This document shows, piece by piece, positions 56,045-64,000 of a DNA stretch of 64,000 nt (position 1 is its first letter; the number at the start of each line of letters is the position of its first letter). The position numbers were made by a program, and so were the translations under genes. The stretch lies in contig NZ_JARJEF010000002.1 of the NCBI RefSeq assembly GCF_029697505.1, forward strand, positions 434,001 to 498,000. Direction: 5' to 3'. Below the pieces are notes generated by a model, which was not told the origin of the DNA, ran no database searches, and saw nothing but the letters and a program-made list of their open reading frames with translations. The DNA comes from Pseudophaeobacter profundi. Lineage in GTDB: Bacteria; Pseudomonadota; Alphaproteobacteria; Rhodobacterales; Rhodobacteraceae.

Positions 56045-57124
56045 ATGACCGGCGTTCTCCCCAGCCAAGCCATTGAGCAGATGTTTGCCCGAGCTGAGAT
56101 CACCAGCCCGATCCCGCTGGTCGAAGGGCAGATCCAGCCCGCCAGTCTTGATTTGCGGCTGGGTACGGTTGCCTTCCGGGTGCGTGCCTCTTTTCTCGCC
56201 GGCAAGGACTGCAGTGTTGCCAATCGCATCAGCGAATTTGAGATGCACCGCATTGACCTGTCGGATGGCGCCGTGCTGGAAAAGGGCTGCGTCTATCTGG
56301 TGCCCCTGATGGAGGCGCTCTGCCTGCCCGATGGCATTTCTGCGGTGGCCAACGCCAAAAGCTCAACCGGGAGGCTGGACCTGTTGACCCGTACCATCAC
56401 GGATGGCGGGGTTGAATTTGACCGCATCAAACCGGGCTATTCCGGACCACTCTATGCCGAGATCTGCCCGCGCTCTTTCTCGGTGCTGGTGCGCCCTGGC
56501 ATGCGGTTGAACCAGATCCGGTTCCGCCAGGGCCAGGCCGTCCTGACGGACGATGAACTGGCGGAACTGCACGCCCAAAGCCCGCTGGTGGATGGCACAG
56601 CAGTGATCGAGGACGGCTTAGGCTTTTCGGTCGATCTGCGGCTGCCGGGCACCGATCTGGTGGGATACCGTGCCAAGCCCCATACCGGGGTCATTGATTT
56701 GGATCGCATCGGCGAATACGATCCGCAGGACTACTGGGAGGAAGTGCACAGCACCTCTGGCCGCATCATCCTGGACCCTGGTGCCTTTTACATTCTGGTC
56801 AGCCGCGAATCGGTACAGATTCCCCCTGCCTATGCCGCAGAGATGGCCCCCTATCTTGCCATGGTCGGTGAATTCCGGGTGCATTATGCCGGCTTCTTTG
56901 ATCCCGGTTTTGGCCATGATGCGGCGGGCGGCAGTGGCTCTCGCGGGGTGCTGGAGGTGCGCTGCCACGAGGCTCCCTTTGTATTGGAACATGGCCAGGT
57001 GGTGGGCCGCCTGGTCTATGAACGTATGGCCAGCCTGCCAGAGCAGCTCTATGGTGCCGACATTGCGTCGAACTATCAGGGCCAGGGGCTGAAACTGTCC
57101 AAGCACTTTAAATCACCGCAATAA
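56045..57124 (+). CDS. dcd: dCTP deaminase, long two-domain form
   Basis: 359 residues, almost double the 190 of the enteric enzyme. Both halves resemble the dUTPase/dCTP deaminase fold: the first has the IQPASLDLRLG and AKSSTGRLDLL motifs and SGPLYAEICPRS, the second GRIILDPGAFYILVSRESV and VHYAGFFDPGFG. This fused type is common in alphaproteobacteria. Deaminates dCTP to dUTP for thymidylate synthesis. The ATG at 56045 follows AAGGAAAATGG. Upstream is tRNA-Pro. Confidence 0.9.
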   Translation: MTGVLPSQAIEQMFARAEITSPIPLVEGQIQPASLDLRLGTVAFRVRASFLAGKDCSVANRISEFEMHRIDLSDGAVLEKGCVYLVPLMEALCLPDGISAVANAKSSTGRLDLLTRTITDGGVEFDRIKPGYSGPLYAEICPRSFSVLVRPGMRLNQIRFRQGQAVLTDDELAELHAQSPLVDGTAVIEDGLGFSVDLRLPGTDLVGYRAKPHTGVIDLDRIGEYDPQDYWEEVHSTSGRIILDPGAFYILVSRESVQIPPAYAAEMAPYLAMVGEFRVHYAGFFDPGFGHDAAGGSGSRGVLEVRCHEAPFVLEHGQVVGRLVYERMASLPEQLYGADIASNYQGQGLKLSKHFKSPQ

Positions 57125-57161
57125 TTTTGCGGCGGCCGTCAGCGTGGTGCCAAGGGCAGGA

Positions 57162-57395
57162 TTACCCCTGCTGATTGCGCTTTGCCCGGCGTGCCTGCCG
57201 GATGGCGCGAATCCGGTCGCGTTCAGCCCGCGCCTCTGCCTCGGCGGGTGTTTCAATCCGGTCATCAGAGGCAGCGTGGCGCCCACGGCGCCGTTTTCGC
57301 CCTGAAAACGCGCCAAGGCCCGCATCAACCCCGGCATTCACGGCCTTCCCCAGCAGGCGGCGTATCACCATTTTCACGATCATATCGAGGTTCAT
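57162..57395 (-). CDS. Small basic protein of unknown function
   Basis: 77 residues with CAGGAG before the ATG, so very likely translated. An amphipathic start MNLDMIVKMVIRRLLGKAVN and GVDAGLGAF are followed by basic RKRRRG and a charged helix (AEAEARAERDRIRAIRQARR). Proteins of this style occur in Rhodobacterales, but I cannot attach a function. Convergent with dcd. Confidence 0.65.
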   Translation of the reverse strand: MNLDMIVKMVIRRLLGKAVNAGVDAGLGAFSGRKRRRGRHAASDDRIETPAEAEARAERDRIRAIRQARRAKRNQQG

Positions 57396-57570
57396 CCCGG
57401 CTCTCCTGTGTTCGGCTCAAGCCCCATGTCCGGGCTGGCTCTGCCTGACGGCGTTCCCTCCGACCTAACAAGCAAATCGGGCAATTCCTTGACGCAGCCA
57501 ACCACCTTTGGGGATCGTCTTAGGCCCAAAGCAAGCCGCGCAAGGCGGGTGCCGTTTTGCACGCCACGCC

Positions 57571-58245
57571 CTAGTCGCCAAACAGCTCCGGCTGCTCGCC
57601 CATCTCGCTGTCCTCATCGCTCCCCTCGCCCATGGGAAGCGATCCGGGCGGTGGTCTGTTTTCCAGCAATCCAGCGGCGCGTAGCTCTTTCAACCCGGGC
57701 AGATCACGGGCACTTTCAAGGCCAAAGTGATCCAGAAACACCGGCGTCACCACAAAGGTAACTGGCCGCCCTGGTGTCATCCTGCGGCGGCCAATGCGGA
57801 TCCATTCCATCTCAAGCAGTTGGTCAACGGTGCCGCGCGACACCGACACGCCGCGAATCTCTTCGATCTCGGCCCGGGTCACTGGCTGATGATAGGCAAT
57901 GATCGCCAGGGTCTCGATCGCCGCCCGGCTGAGCTTGCGGGTCTCGACGATCTCTTTTTGCATCAAAAAGCCAAGGTCAGGTGCAGTGCGGATGGCCCAG
58001 GCATCACCGACGCGAACAACCCGCACTCCGCGCCCCTCATACCGTTTGCGCAGATGCTCAATGGCGGCGCGTGGATCGCAGCCATGCGGCATCCGCGATT
58101 CGAGATCACGCAGGGTGACAGGGGTGGCACTGGCAAACAGCACCGCCTCGACCATGCGTTCCTGTTCGGCAATGGGAGGCGCGTCAAACAGGCTGTCGCT
58201 GTCCTGCGGCGGCTCTGGCGTATTGTGGGCGGTCGGGGTCTCCAT
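57571..58245 (-). CDS. scpB: Chromosome segregation and condensation protein ScpB
   Basis: 224 residues from ATG 58245 (GAGGACCCTTG upstream), overlapping the scpA stop. Two winged helices: ERMVEAVLFASATPVTLRDLESR and LSRAAIETLAIIAYHQPVTR, then IEEIRGVSVSRGTVDQL. Binds ScpA and SMC. The tail is acidic (EGSDEDSEMGEQ). Confidence 0.95.
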   Translation of the reverse strand: METPTAHNTPEPPQDSDSLFDAPPIAEQERMVEAVLFASATPVTLRDLESRMPHGCDPRAAIEHLRKRYEGRGVRVVRVGDAWAIRTAPDLGFLMQKEIVETRKLSRAAIETLAIIAYHQPVTRAEIEEIRGVSVSRGTVDQLLEMEWIRIGRRRMTPGRPVTFVVTPVFLDHFGLESARDLPGLKELRAAGLLENRPPPGSLPMGEGSDEDSEMGEQPELFGD

Positions 58246-59042
58246 CAAGGGTCCTCATCCAGGCTGCGCAGTTGAATAGGCGCAAAATTATCGCTTTGAC
58301 GGATTTCCAGCCGCCCCTCTTTGACCAGTTGCAACGAGGCCGCAAAGGTCGCCGCCGTGGCCGAGCGCCGCTTGACCGGATCCTTGTGCCAGCCATCCGG
58401 CAGATAGCTGAGCATATCGGTCCAACTGCCGGTAAAGCCGATGAGAGCGCGCATCCGCTCCAAGGCCTCTTCCATGGTAAAGACACTGTCGCGATCCATC
58501 ACAAAGGGGCGAAAGTCATCCTTGGTACGGATACGGGCATAGCCCTGCATCAGATCCAGCAGATTGGCAGAATAGGTGACAGTGCGAATGCGCTGAACAT
58601 CCTGATTCTGGCCGCGGGAAAAGAAATCGCGCCCCAACTGATCGCGCCCCATCAACCGGGCCGCCGCATCGCGCATCGCTTGCAGACGTTCCAGCTGAAA
58701 AGCAAGATGCGCCGCCAGTTCGGCCCCGGAAGGCCCCTCCTCGCTGGGATCAGGCGGCAAGAGCAGTCGGGATTTCAGATAGGCAAGCCAAGCCGCCATC
58801 ACCAGATAATCCGCCGCCAGCTCAATCCGCAGTTCCTTGGCGTGGTCTACAAATGTCAGATACTGACGCGCCAATTCCAGGACAGAAATTCGCCGCAGAT
58901 CCACCTTTTGGGTGCGCGACAGCGTCAGCAACAGATCAAGCGGGCCCTCATATCCGTCGACATCAACAATAAGCGCCTCGGCCGCCAGCCGTTCTTCGAC
59001 CGATTGCGCGGTGACCTCGTGAAACAGATTTTGTTCAGACAT
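58245..59042 (-). CDS. scpA: Chromosome segregation and condensation protein ScpA
   Basis: 265 residues. Kleisin: DGYEGPLDLLLTLSRTQKVDLR at the start (SMC neck-binding helix) and a C-terminal winged helix; a Pro-rich middle (LPPDPSEEGP) links them. Bridges SMC heads with ScpB. Overlaps nagZ by 8 nt. Confidence 0.96.
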   Translation of the reverse strand: MSEQNLFHEVTAQSVEERLAAEALIVDVDGYEGPLDLLLTLSRTQKVDLRRISVLELARQYLTFVDHAKELRIELAADYLVMAAWLAYLKSRLLLPPDPSEEGPSGAELAAHLAFQLERLQAMRDAAARLMGRDQLGRDFFSRGQNQDVQRIRTVTYSANLLDLMQGYARIRTKDDFRPFVMDRDSVFTMEEALERMRALIGFTGSWTDMLSYLPDGWHKDPVKRRSATAATFAASLQLVKEGRLEIRQSDNFAPIQLRSLDEDP

Positions 59043-60039
59043 AGACCTTTCCGCTCATCAAGGCGGTAAGTTCGGCTTCAACAGCCTCTGTGTCAAGCGG
59101 CTTGGGCGGCAGCCGCTGTGCCAGGGCCGCTGCGGCACGGGCCTGCCCCTTCGCATCCATTTCGCCTGCGGCCTCGGCTACCGCGCGGCGGGCGTCCAGC
59201 GGGGCATTGCAATAAAGCACAAGATCGCAGCCTGCGGCACGGGCGGCGGCGGCATTCTCAGCCGGAGCGCCAGCCAGTGCCTTCATAGAGATATCATCCG
59301 TCATTATCAGCCCGTCAAAGCCAATGTCGCGCCGGATCATCCCCATCACAGTATCCGAGATCGTTGCAGGCTGACTGTCCAGCGCCTGATAGACCAGATG
59401 CGCCGTCATCCCCAGCGGCAAGTCGCGCAGCGCCTGAAAGACGGCAAAATCCTGCGCCTGCAGTTCAGCCAGTGGGGCAGCGACGCGTGGCAGGTCTTTG
59501 TGGCTGTCCGCGGTGGCCCGGCCATGGCCGGGAATGTGCTTCAGCACTGGCAGGACCCCGCCATCCAGATGGGCATTTGCAACTGCGCGCGCCAGACGCG
59601 CCACCTGTTCGACACTGTCGCCATAACAACGGTTCTTGAGGAAAGGATGGGTCTGCGCAGTCAGCAAATCAGCGACCGGGGCGCAGTTGCTATCGACCCC
59701 AAGCGCGTGCAGTTCAGCAGCAATCAGGCGATAACGCAGATAAAGCGCCCGTTCGGCCCCCGGACCGGCCTGTATCACATGATCCAGTGGCGCCATCCAG
59801 TTGCGCGCCAGCGGGCTGCGCAGGCGCTGTACCCGTCCGCCTTCTTGATCAATGGTGATCAGACAGTTCCGACCCACCGCATCGCGCAGCTCTTGACACA
59901 GGGCCCGCAGCTGCGGCGCGCTTTCGATATTGCGGGCAAAAAGGATAAAGCCAAAAGGATCGGCATCGCGGAAAAACGCCTTCTCGGCCGCGGTCAGTAC
60001 CAGCCCTTCGGCATCCAGAATGGTTGCGCCCACCGCCAT
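59035..60039 (-). CDS. nagZ: Beta-N-acetylhexosaminidase
   Basis: 334 residues from ATG 60039, sharing a base with the SPOR gene stop (TGATG). GH3 family: ITIDQEGGRVQRL, the His/Asp catalytic loop KHIPGHGRATADSHKDLP and nucleophile Asp in LIMTDDISM. Removes GlcNAc from anhydromuropeptides in the cytosol; the product can be used by AnmK encoded at 42539. The N-terminus is a few residues short of the upstream frame, which is antisense to nothing else. Confidence 0.95.
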   Translation of the reverse strand: MAVGATILDAEGLVLTAAEKAFFRDADPFGFILFARNIESAPQLRALCQELRDAVGRNCLITIDQEGGRVQRLRSPLARNWMAPLDHVIQAGPGAERALYLRYRLIAAELHALGVDSNCAPVADLLTAQTHPFLKNRCYGDSVEQVARLARAVANAHLDGGVLPVLKHIPGHGRATADSHKDLPRVAAPLAELQAQDFAVFQALRDLPLGMTAHLVYQALDSQPATISDTVMGMIRRDIGFDGLIMTDDISMKALAGAPAENAAAARAAGCDLVLYCNAPLDARRAVAEAAGEMDAKGQARAAAALAQRLPPKPLDTEAVEAELTALMSGKVYV

Positions 60040-61658
60040 CAGCGGGTTGTCACAGGAATGCAGTCGGCCTTGCCCGCGACCAGAGTGGAACAAAAGCGGC
60101 GCGCGTCAGACAGCCCTTCAAAGCCCATGGCGCGCAACCGGTAAAAGGTACGCCCACCGCTTTCAGCGCGCTGAATCACCCGCGTCTTGCCTTCTAGGTA
60201 ATCTTCAAAGCGGGCATAGATCCGATCCCATTCGGCCCGGGCCACTTCAGCGCTTTCATAGGCGCCTAGCTGGGCCAGACGCGTGCCCGGCTCCAGGCTC
60301 TTGGGATCGGCCTCTGGGGTGGTCCGTGCAGCCGCAGGGCTGGCAGAGGCCGTAGCAGCCGGGCTAAAACGCGCCGGGCGCAGGTTGGGCCGCAGCGACA
60401 CCTTGACGCCGGGGGCGTTCAACAGGGCCGAAGACGGCGCAGTTGCCGTACCAATGGCCGCGATTTCAACGGGTTTCAGCGGAGCTGGCTGCACAATCGC
60501 AGGTGCCGCTGCGGCAGCGGTCTCCTGGGCAGAGCCAAGCGGCTGGACCCCATCGGTGAGCTCCGCCACCAGGGAATCAATATCGCCATTCCGGTAGGCC
60601 GTAACCGAGGCCTCTGAAATCTTTGCCTCTGCCTCCGCTGCGGCCTGATTTATCTCTTGCGGCGGCAAATCCGCCTCTGGCGCGGTCAGCCGCGACATCG
60701 GCTGGTCATCCTGTGCCAGTTCAATGGGTTTCGGCGCCAGCGTCAGCCGGTCGGCGGGGGCTTCCGCAGTGCCATTGGCGGCAACTGAATTCACGGCAAG
60801 CCCTTGGTTATCTGCCTGACGGCCACCAGGATTATCAGGCTGCGCCCGCATCGGGCCTTCGACTGCCCGCACAACCGGTACACCGCTGACATCACGCATA
60901 ACCAGCTGATAGCCCCAGGTCCCAATCCCGATCACCAATGCCAATGAGGCCGCCGCACCAAGCAGGCTGGCGGTGCGGCCCATGCTGGTGCCCGGGTTGG
61001 CGGGGGATGTCACATAGTCGGCATCGCCATAGCCGTCTTGCGCGGTCTCTTGTGCATAATCGTAGCCATAGCTTTGGGAAGCCGCGCCACCATAGGCGTC
61101 GTGGTCATCGCTGCCGGGACCGCTATAGGCCAGGTCATGGTAGCCTTGATCCCGCGTGGTGTTCAGCGGCTGCGCGTTTACCGCCGGGCTGTCCTGCAGG
61201 GGATGGTTTTGATTGGGAAAGGTCTGGCTGGCATAGCCTTCGCCGGGAAACGCCTGATCAATGGCATGCTGGCCACCATAGCTTTGCGCGCCAATGCCGG
61301 GAACGCTGTAGTCATCGCTGACGTAGTCCTGCAATCTTGGCTGGGCCTGCTGACCAGCAGAAAAGGCAACCGGATCAACAGAGGCCCTGCCCCGGCCCAG
61401 ATCATGACCGGCTTCGCTTGCCGCATAGTTTGAATAAAGATCGGGGCCTTCCGCCGGAAACGGGCTGGCCGCAGAGGCACGCAGCGCCGCCGGGGCGGGA
61501 CGCGTCATCTGCGGCTGCACGCTGGCCATTGGACCAGCCTGACCACCCACTGCCCCGGCTGAAGTGCGCGCCGGGCCAAATTGATCAGAAGCCCCCTCGT
61601 CGCGGGTGCTATCGTGGGAATAGGGCTGACCAGAGCCCGCCTGCGCAAAATACGCCAT
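60039..61658 (-). CDS. SPOR-domain protein with long disordered N-terminus
   Basis: 539 residues from ATG 61658 (GAGGCGGATT upstream). Residues 1-225 are a Tyr, Gln, Gly, Ser and Asp-rich disordered region, cytosolic by topology. A membrane helix sits at about 228-252 (SLLGAAASLALVIGIGTWGY). The periplasmic part is Ala/Pro-rich, then the SPOR domain at about 460-539 (TRLAQLGAYESAEVARAEW, then GGRTFYRLRAMG), which binds glycan strands without stem peptides at the division site. The gene sits between argS and nagZ, as in related genomes. Its role is probably septal. Confidence 0.9.
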   Translation of the reverse strand: MAYFAQAGSGQPYSHDSTRDEGASDQFGPARTSAGAVGGQAGPMASVQPQMTRPAPAALRASAASPFPAEGPDLYSNYAASEAGHDLGRGRASVDPVAFSAGQQAQPRLQDYVSDDYSVPGIGAQSYGGQHAIDQAFPGEGYASQTFPNQNHPLQDSPAVNAQPLNTTRDQGYHDLAYSGPGSDDHDAYGGAASQSYGYDYAQETAQDGYGDADYVTSPANPGTSMGRTASLLGAAASLALVIGIGTWGYQLVMRDVSGVPVVRAVEGPMRAQPDNPGGRQADNQGLAVNSVAANGTAEAPADRLTLAPKPIELAQDDQPMSRLTAPEADLPPQEINQAAAEAEAKISEASVTAYRNGDIDSLVAELTDGVQPLGSAQETAAAAAPAIVQPAPLKPVEIAAIGTATAPSSALLNAPGVKVSLRPNLRPARFSPAATASASPAAARTTPEADPKSLEPGTRLAQLGAYESAEVARAEWDRIYARFEDYLEGKTRVIQRAESGGRTFYRLRAMGFEGLSDARRFCSTLVAGKADCIPVTTR

Positions 61659-61755
61659 AATCCGCCTCACTGCCCATGCAATCGGCGCGCCAAAACTCGC
61701 CTGATTGCTTTTGGGTCTCTTGAACTGCCTCTGTCCGACGGTTTGGGCGATTTTG

Positions 61756-63501
61756 TTACCGCATCTCCTGCGCCGGATTCACCCCTAGAATACCAAGACC
61801 GGCGGAAATAACAATGGAAACACTGCGCGCCAGCGCCAAATTGGCATGTGTTGCCGATTGGCTGCTCTCGTTAACGAATCGTAAACCAGTTTCGCTTTTG
61901 CCAAGGTGGTACAGCCCGTGCAGTTCTGAAGCGAGATCATAGAGGAAGAAGGCAACCCGGTGCGGCTCATGGGTGCGGGCCGCGATCTCGATCTGACGCG
62001 GCCATTCCGCCAGTTTCTTGGCCACGGCGAGCTGCGCCGGATGGGTGACCTGCGCCAAATCCGCACCGTCCAGAACCGTATCCGTAGTCTCGATCCCTGC
62101 CTCGTTGGCCTTGCGCAGGGTCGAACAGATCCGGGCATTGGCATATTGCACATAAAAAATCGGGTTGTCTTTGGATTGCTCTAGCGCCTTGTCCAGGTCA
62201 AAATCGAAGCCCTGGTCGTTCTTGCGGGTGAGCAGCATAAAGCGGGTCACATCCGAACCAACCGCATCCACAACATCGCGCAGGGTGACAAAGGTGCCTG
62301 CCCGCTTGGACATCTTGAACTCCTGGCCATCCTTGAACAGCTTTACCAGCTGGCACAGCTTGATATCAAGTGGCACCCGGCCATCAGACAGGGCCGCGAC
62401 AGCCGCCTTCATCCGTTTGACATAGCCACCGTGATCGGCACCCAGAACATCGATCAGCTCATCAAAGCCGCGGCTGACCTTGTCATAGTGATAGGCGATA
62501 TCAGGAGCAAAATAGGTCCAGGTGCCATCGGATTTCTTGACCGCCCGATCAACATCATCGCCATGGTCAGTAGATTTGAACAGGGTTTGCTCGCGCGGTT
62601 CCCAGTCATCGGGCTTCTTGCCTTTTGGCGGCTCCAGCACCCCCTGATAGATCAGCCCCTTGCTTTCAAGCGCTGCCAGGGCAGCCTCGATCTTACCGGT
62701 GCCGTACAGCGATTTCTCCGAATAGAAGACATCCATCTTGATGCCCAGCATGGCCAGATCTTCGCGGATCAGCGCCATCATCGCATCGGTGGAAAATTCC
62801 CGCACATCCGCCAGCCAGACCTCTTCGCCCTTGCCCACATAGGCATCGCCGACCTTGTCCTTCAGCGCCTGCCCCACCGGCACAAGATAGTCACCGGGGT
62901 AGGTTCCATCGGCAAAGGCAATCTCTTGCCCGTGGGCCTCCAGGTAGCGCAGGTAGACAGACCGCGCCAATACATCGACCTGACCGCCACCATCGTTGAT
63001 GTAATATTCACGGGTGACGTCATAGCCGGCATAGGCCAACAGCGAGGCCAGCGCATCGCCAAACACCGCGCCGCGGGTATGGCCCACATGCAACGGCCCG
63101 GTGGGATTGGCCGAGACATATTCCACATTGACCTTTTTGCCCGCTCCGACATCGGCGCGCCCATAATCAAGCCCGCCCTTCAGCACCGCGCCCAGAACCG
63201 ACTGCCAGACAACCGGGGCCAACCGCAGGTTCAGAAACCCGGGGCCTGCAACCTCGGCCGAGGCAACCCGTTCGTCCGCATCCAGCTTGGCCGCCAGGGC
63301 GCTTGCAATGTCGCGCGGCTTCATCTTGGCCGGCTTGGCCAGCACCATGGCCGCATTGGTTGCCATATCCCCATGTGCCGCATCGCGCGGCGGTTCAACC
63401 GCCACATTTGCAAAATCAAGCCCCTCGGGCAGCGCGCCCTCGGCGGTCATCGCGGTGAGGCTGTCAATCACCAGTGCGCGGATATCGGAAAAAAGGTTCA
63501 T
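61756..63501 (-). CDS. argS: Arginyl-tRNA synthetase
   Basis: 581 residues. Class I with HIGH as [15 protein letters not shown] and KMSKS as [10 protein letters not shown]; an Add-1 N-terminal domain ([14 protein letters not shown]) and a DALR-type C-terminal anticodon-binding domain (after [12 protein letters not shown]). ATG at 63501; upstream frame is open to 63570 but without a better site. First gene of the argS-SPOR-nagZ-scpA-scpB unit. Confidence 0.97.
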   Translation of the reverse strand: MNLFSDIRALVIDSLTAMTAEGALPEGLDFANVAVEPPRDAAHGDMATNAAMVLAKPAKMKPRDIASALAAKLDADERVASAEVAGPGFLNLRLAPVVWQSVLGAVLKGGLDYGRADVGAGKKVNVEYVSANPTGPLHVGHTRGAVFGDALASLLAYAGYDVTREYYINDGGGQVDVLARSVYLRYLEAHGQEIAFADGTYPGDYLVPVGQALKDKVGDAYVGKGEEVWLADVREFSTDAMMALIREDLAMLGIKMDVFYSEKSLYGTGKIEAALAALESKGLIYQGVLEPPKGKKPDDWEPREQTLFKSTDHGDDVDRAVKKSDGTWTYFAPDIAYHYDKVSRGFDELIDVLGADHGGYVKRMKAAVAALSDGRVPLDIKLCQLVKLFKDGQEFKMSKRAGTFVTLRDVVDAVGSDVTRFMLLTRKNDQGFDFDLDKALEQSKDNPIFYVQYANARICSTLRKANEAGIETTDTVLDGADLAQVTHPAQLAVAKKLAEWPRQIEIAARTHEPHRVAFFLYDLASELHGLYHLGKSETGLRFVNESSQSATHANLALARSVSIVISAGLGILGVNPAQEMR

Positions 63502-63660
63502 CTCGGGGCGTCCCATTGGTTCGGCTTGATGGTTTGACTTTGCGCTTATCATGCCTAGCCCAAGGGTCAACCTTTATGGCATCCGGCCAGCCCTGAAGCG
63601 GCCTGAAACAGGCGCAAACCGGCATCGTGACACACGACCGGCCCCCAAGCTGGACGCAGG

Positions 63661-63972
63661 CTACCCCGCCGACGCGCCAACAGCGCCCTCGGTCTGGGCC
63701 GCAATCACATAGCGGCGCAGACCCGCCACATAATAGGGATCAGAAACGATCAGGCGCTCCACATCGGCGCGGCTTTCGGCACAGACCGTCCAGATGGCAC
63801 CGGGAAAATCCTGCATGGGCCGCATCGCCAGAGGCCCACCGATCTGCAACTCGGCCCGGCTGCGCACAAAAGCGATATGGGCAGCACGCCGCGCCTTATC
63901 GGCCCGGATCCGGCCCATGTCAGGGGCATCCTGAAAGGTCACGCGCCACTGCCTTACTGCTATTCCCGTCAT
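63661..63972 (-). CDS. YciI-like protein
   Basis: 103 residues. Similar to the YCII fold (ferredoxin-like): RAAHIAFVRSRAELQIGGPLAM and GAIWTVCAESRADVERLIVSDPYYVAGL. Catalysis is doubtful, as the usual His-Asp pair is not obvious. Upstream of argS in the same direction, with a gap of 159 bp. Confidence 0.82.
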   Translation of the reverse strand: MTGIAVRQWRVTFQDAPDMGRIRADKARRAAHIAFVRSRAELQIGGPLAMRPMQDFPGAIWTVCAESRADVERLIVSDPYYVAGLRRYVIAAQTEGAVGASAG

Positions 63973-64000
63973 TGTACCCTCTGCCCGATGTTTTGCACAA

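Noticed and set aside
62431-63537. 368-codon frame opposite argS
   Set aside because: Shadow of arginyl-tRNA synthetase; same reasons.

Overview
This window is a gene-dense piece of an alphaproteobacterial chromosome, very probably from the Roseobacter group (Rhodobacteraceae). The evidence is gene order and protein style: argS–SPOR protein–nagZ–scpA–scpB, the order DUF177–rpmF–plsX–fabH–ihfA–merR, prmC/prfA next to a DUF4167 gene, and a long dCTP deaminase. Base composition is high in G+C with matching codon use. There is no phage, insertion sequence, CRISPR array or rRNA operon. Almost everything is chromosomal core or near-core, so the unusual items are small genes, uncharacterised modules and regulatory DNA.

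Layout. 1-4.3 kb: an ArsR-type regulator (cut by the left edge) facing a NIPSNAP-ABM gene pair across a short region with two dyads; then YaeQ, a universal stress protein behind a likely FnrL box, a NYN-LOTUS protein and tRNA-Asn. 4.4-8.7 kb: a signalling locus, with a hybrid histidine kinase, a secreted cysteine-free sulfite-oxidase-fold protein and a divergent LuxR-type response regulator. 8.7-15.7 kb: cytochrome P450, TfoX C-terminal protein, ndk, a Bcr/CflA exporter, an ABC-F ATPase, MarC and a membrane retropepsin. 15.9-25.8 kb: pepA-holC, then the envelope operon lptF-lptG-lptD-surA-pdxA-rsmA. 25.9-35.5 kb: DUF4167, prfA-prmC, a small secreted protein, DUF1499, two unlike ureohydrolases, an M20 amidohydrolase, mazG, a nucleoside hydrolase and a GNAT. 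35.6-47.2 kb: enolase with two LacI-type operators, a DMT transporter, Fur, a DEAD-box helicase, SelO, a cupin, anmK, tyrS, a 45-residue membrane protein, a FemAB/GNAT protein and an SDR. 47.3-64 kb: Uup, an OlsB-like acyltransferase, bamE, DUF177-rpmF-plsX-fabH-ihfA-merR, tRNA-Pro, dcd, scpB/scpA/nagZ/SPOR/argS and a YciI-like protein.

How they fit together. Outer-membrane biogenesis (lptF/G/D, surA, bamE), membrane lipid synthesis (plsX, fabH, olsB-like) and peptidoglycan recycling or division (nagZ, anmK, SPOR) are heavily represented, along with translation (argS, tyrS, prfA, prmC, rsmA, two ABC-F proteins, rpmF) and nucleotide sanitation (mazG, dcd, ndk, nucleoside hydrolase). The best candidates for something undescribed are the sulfite-oxidase-fold/histidine kinase/LuxR locus and the ArsR-NIPSNAP-ABM module. 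Several regulatory sites (FnrL-like at the stress protein, CceR/PckR-like at enolase, a CtrA-like half-site pair, ArsR dyads) were read by eye and need experimental or comparative checks.
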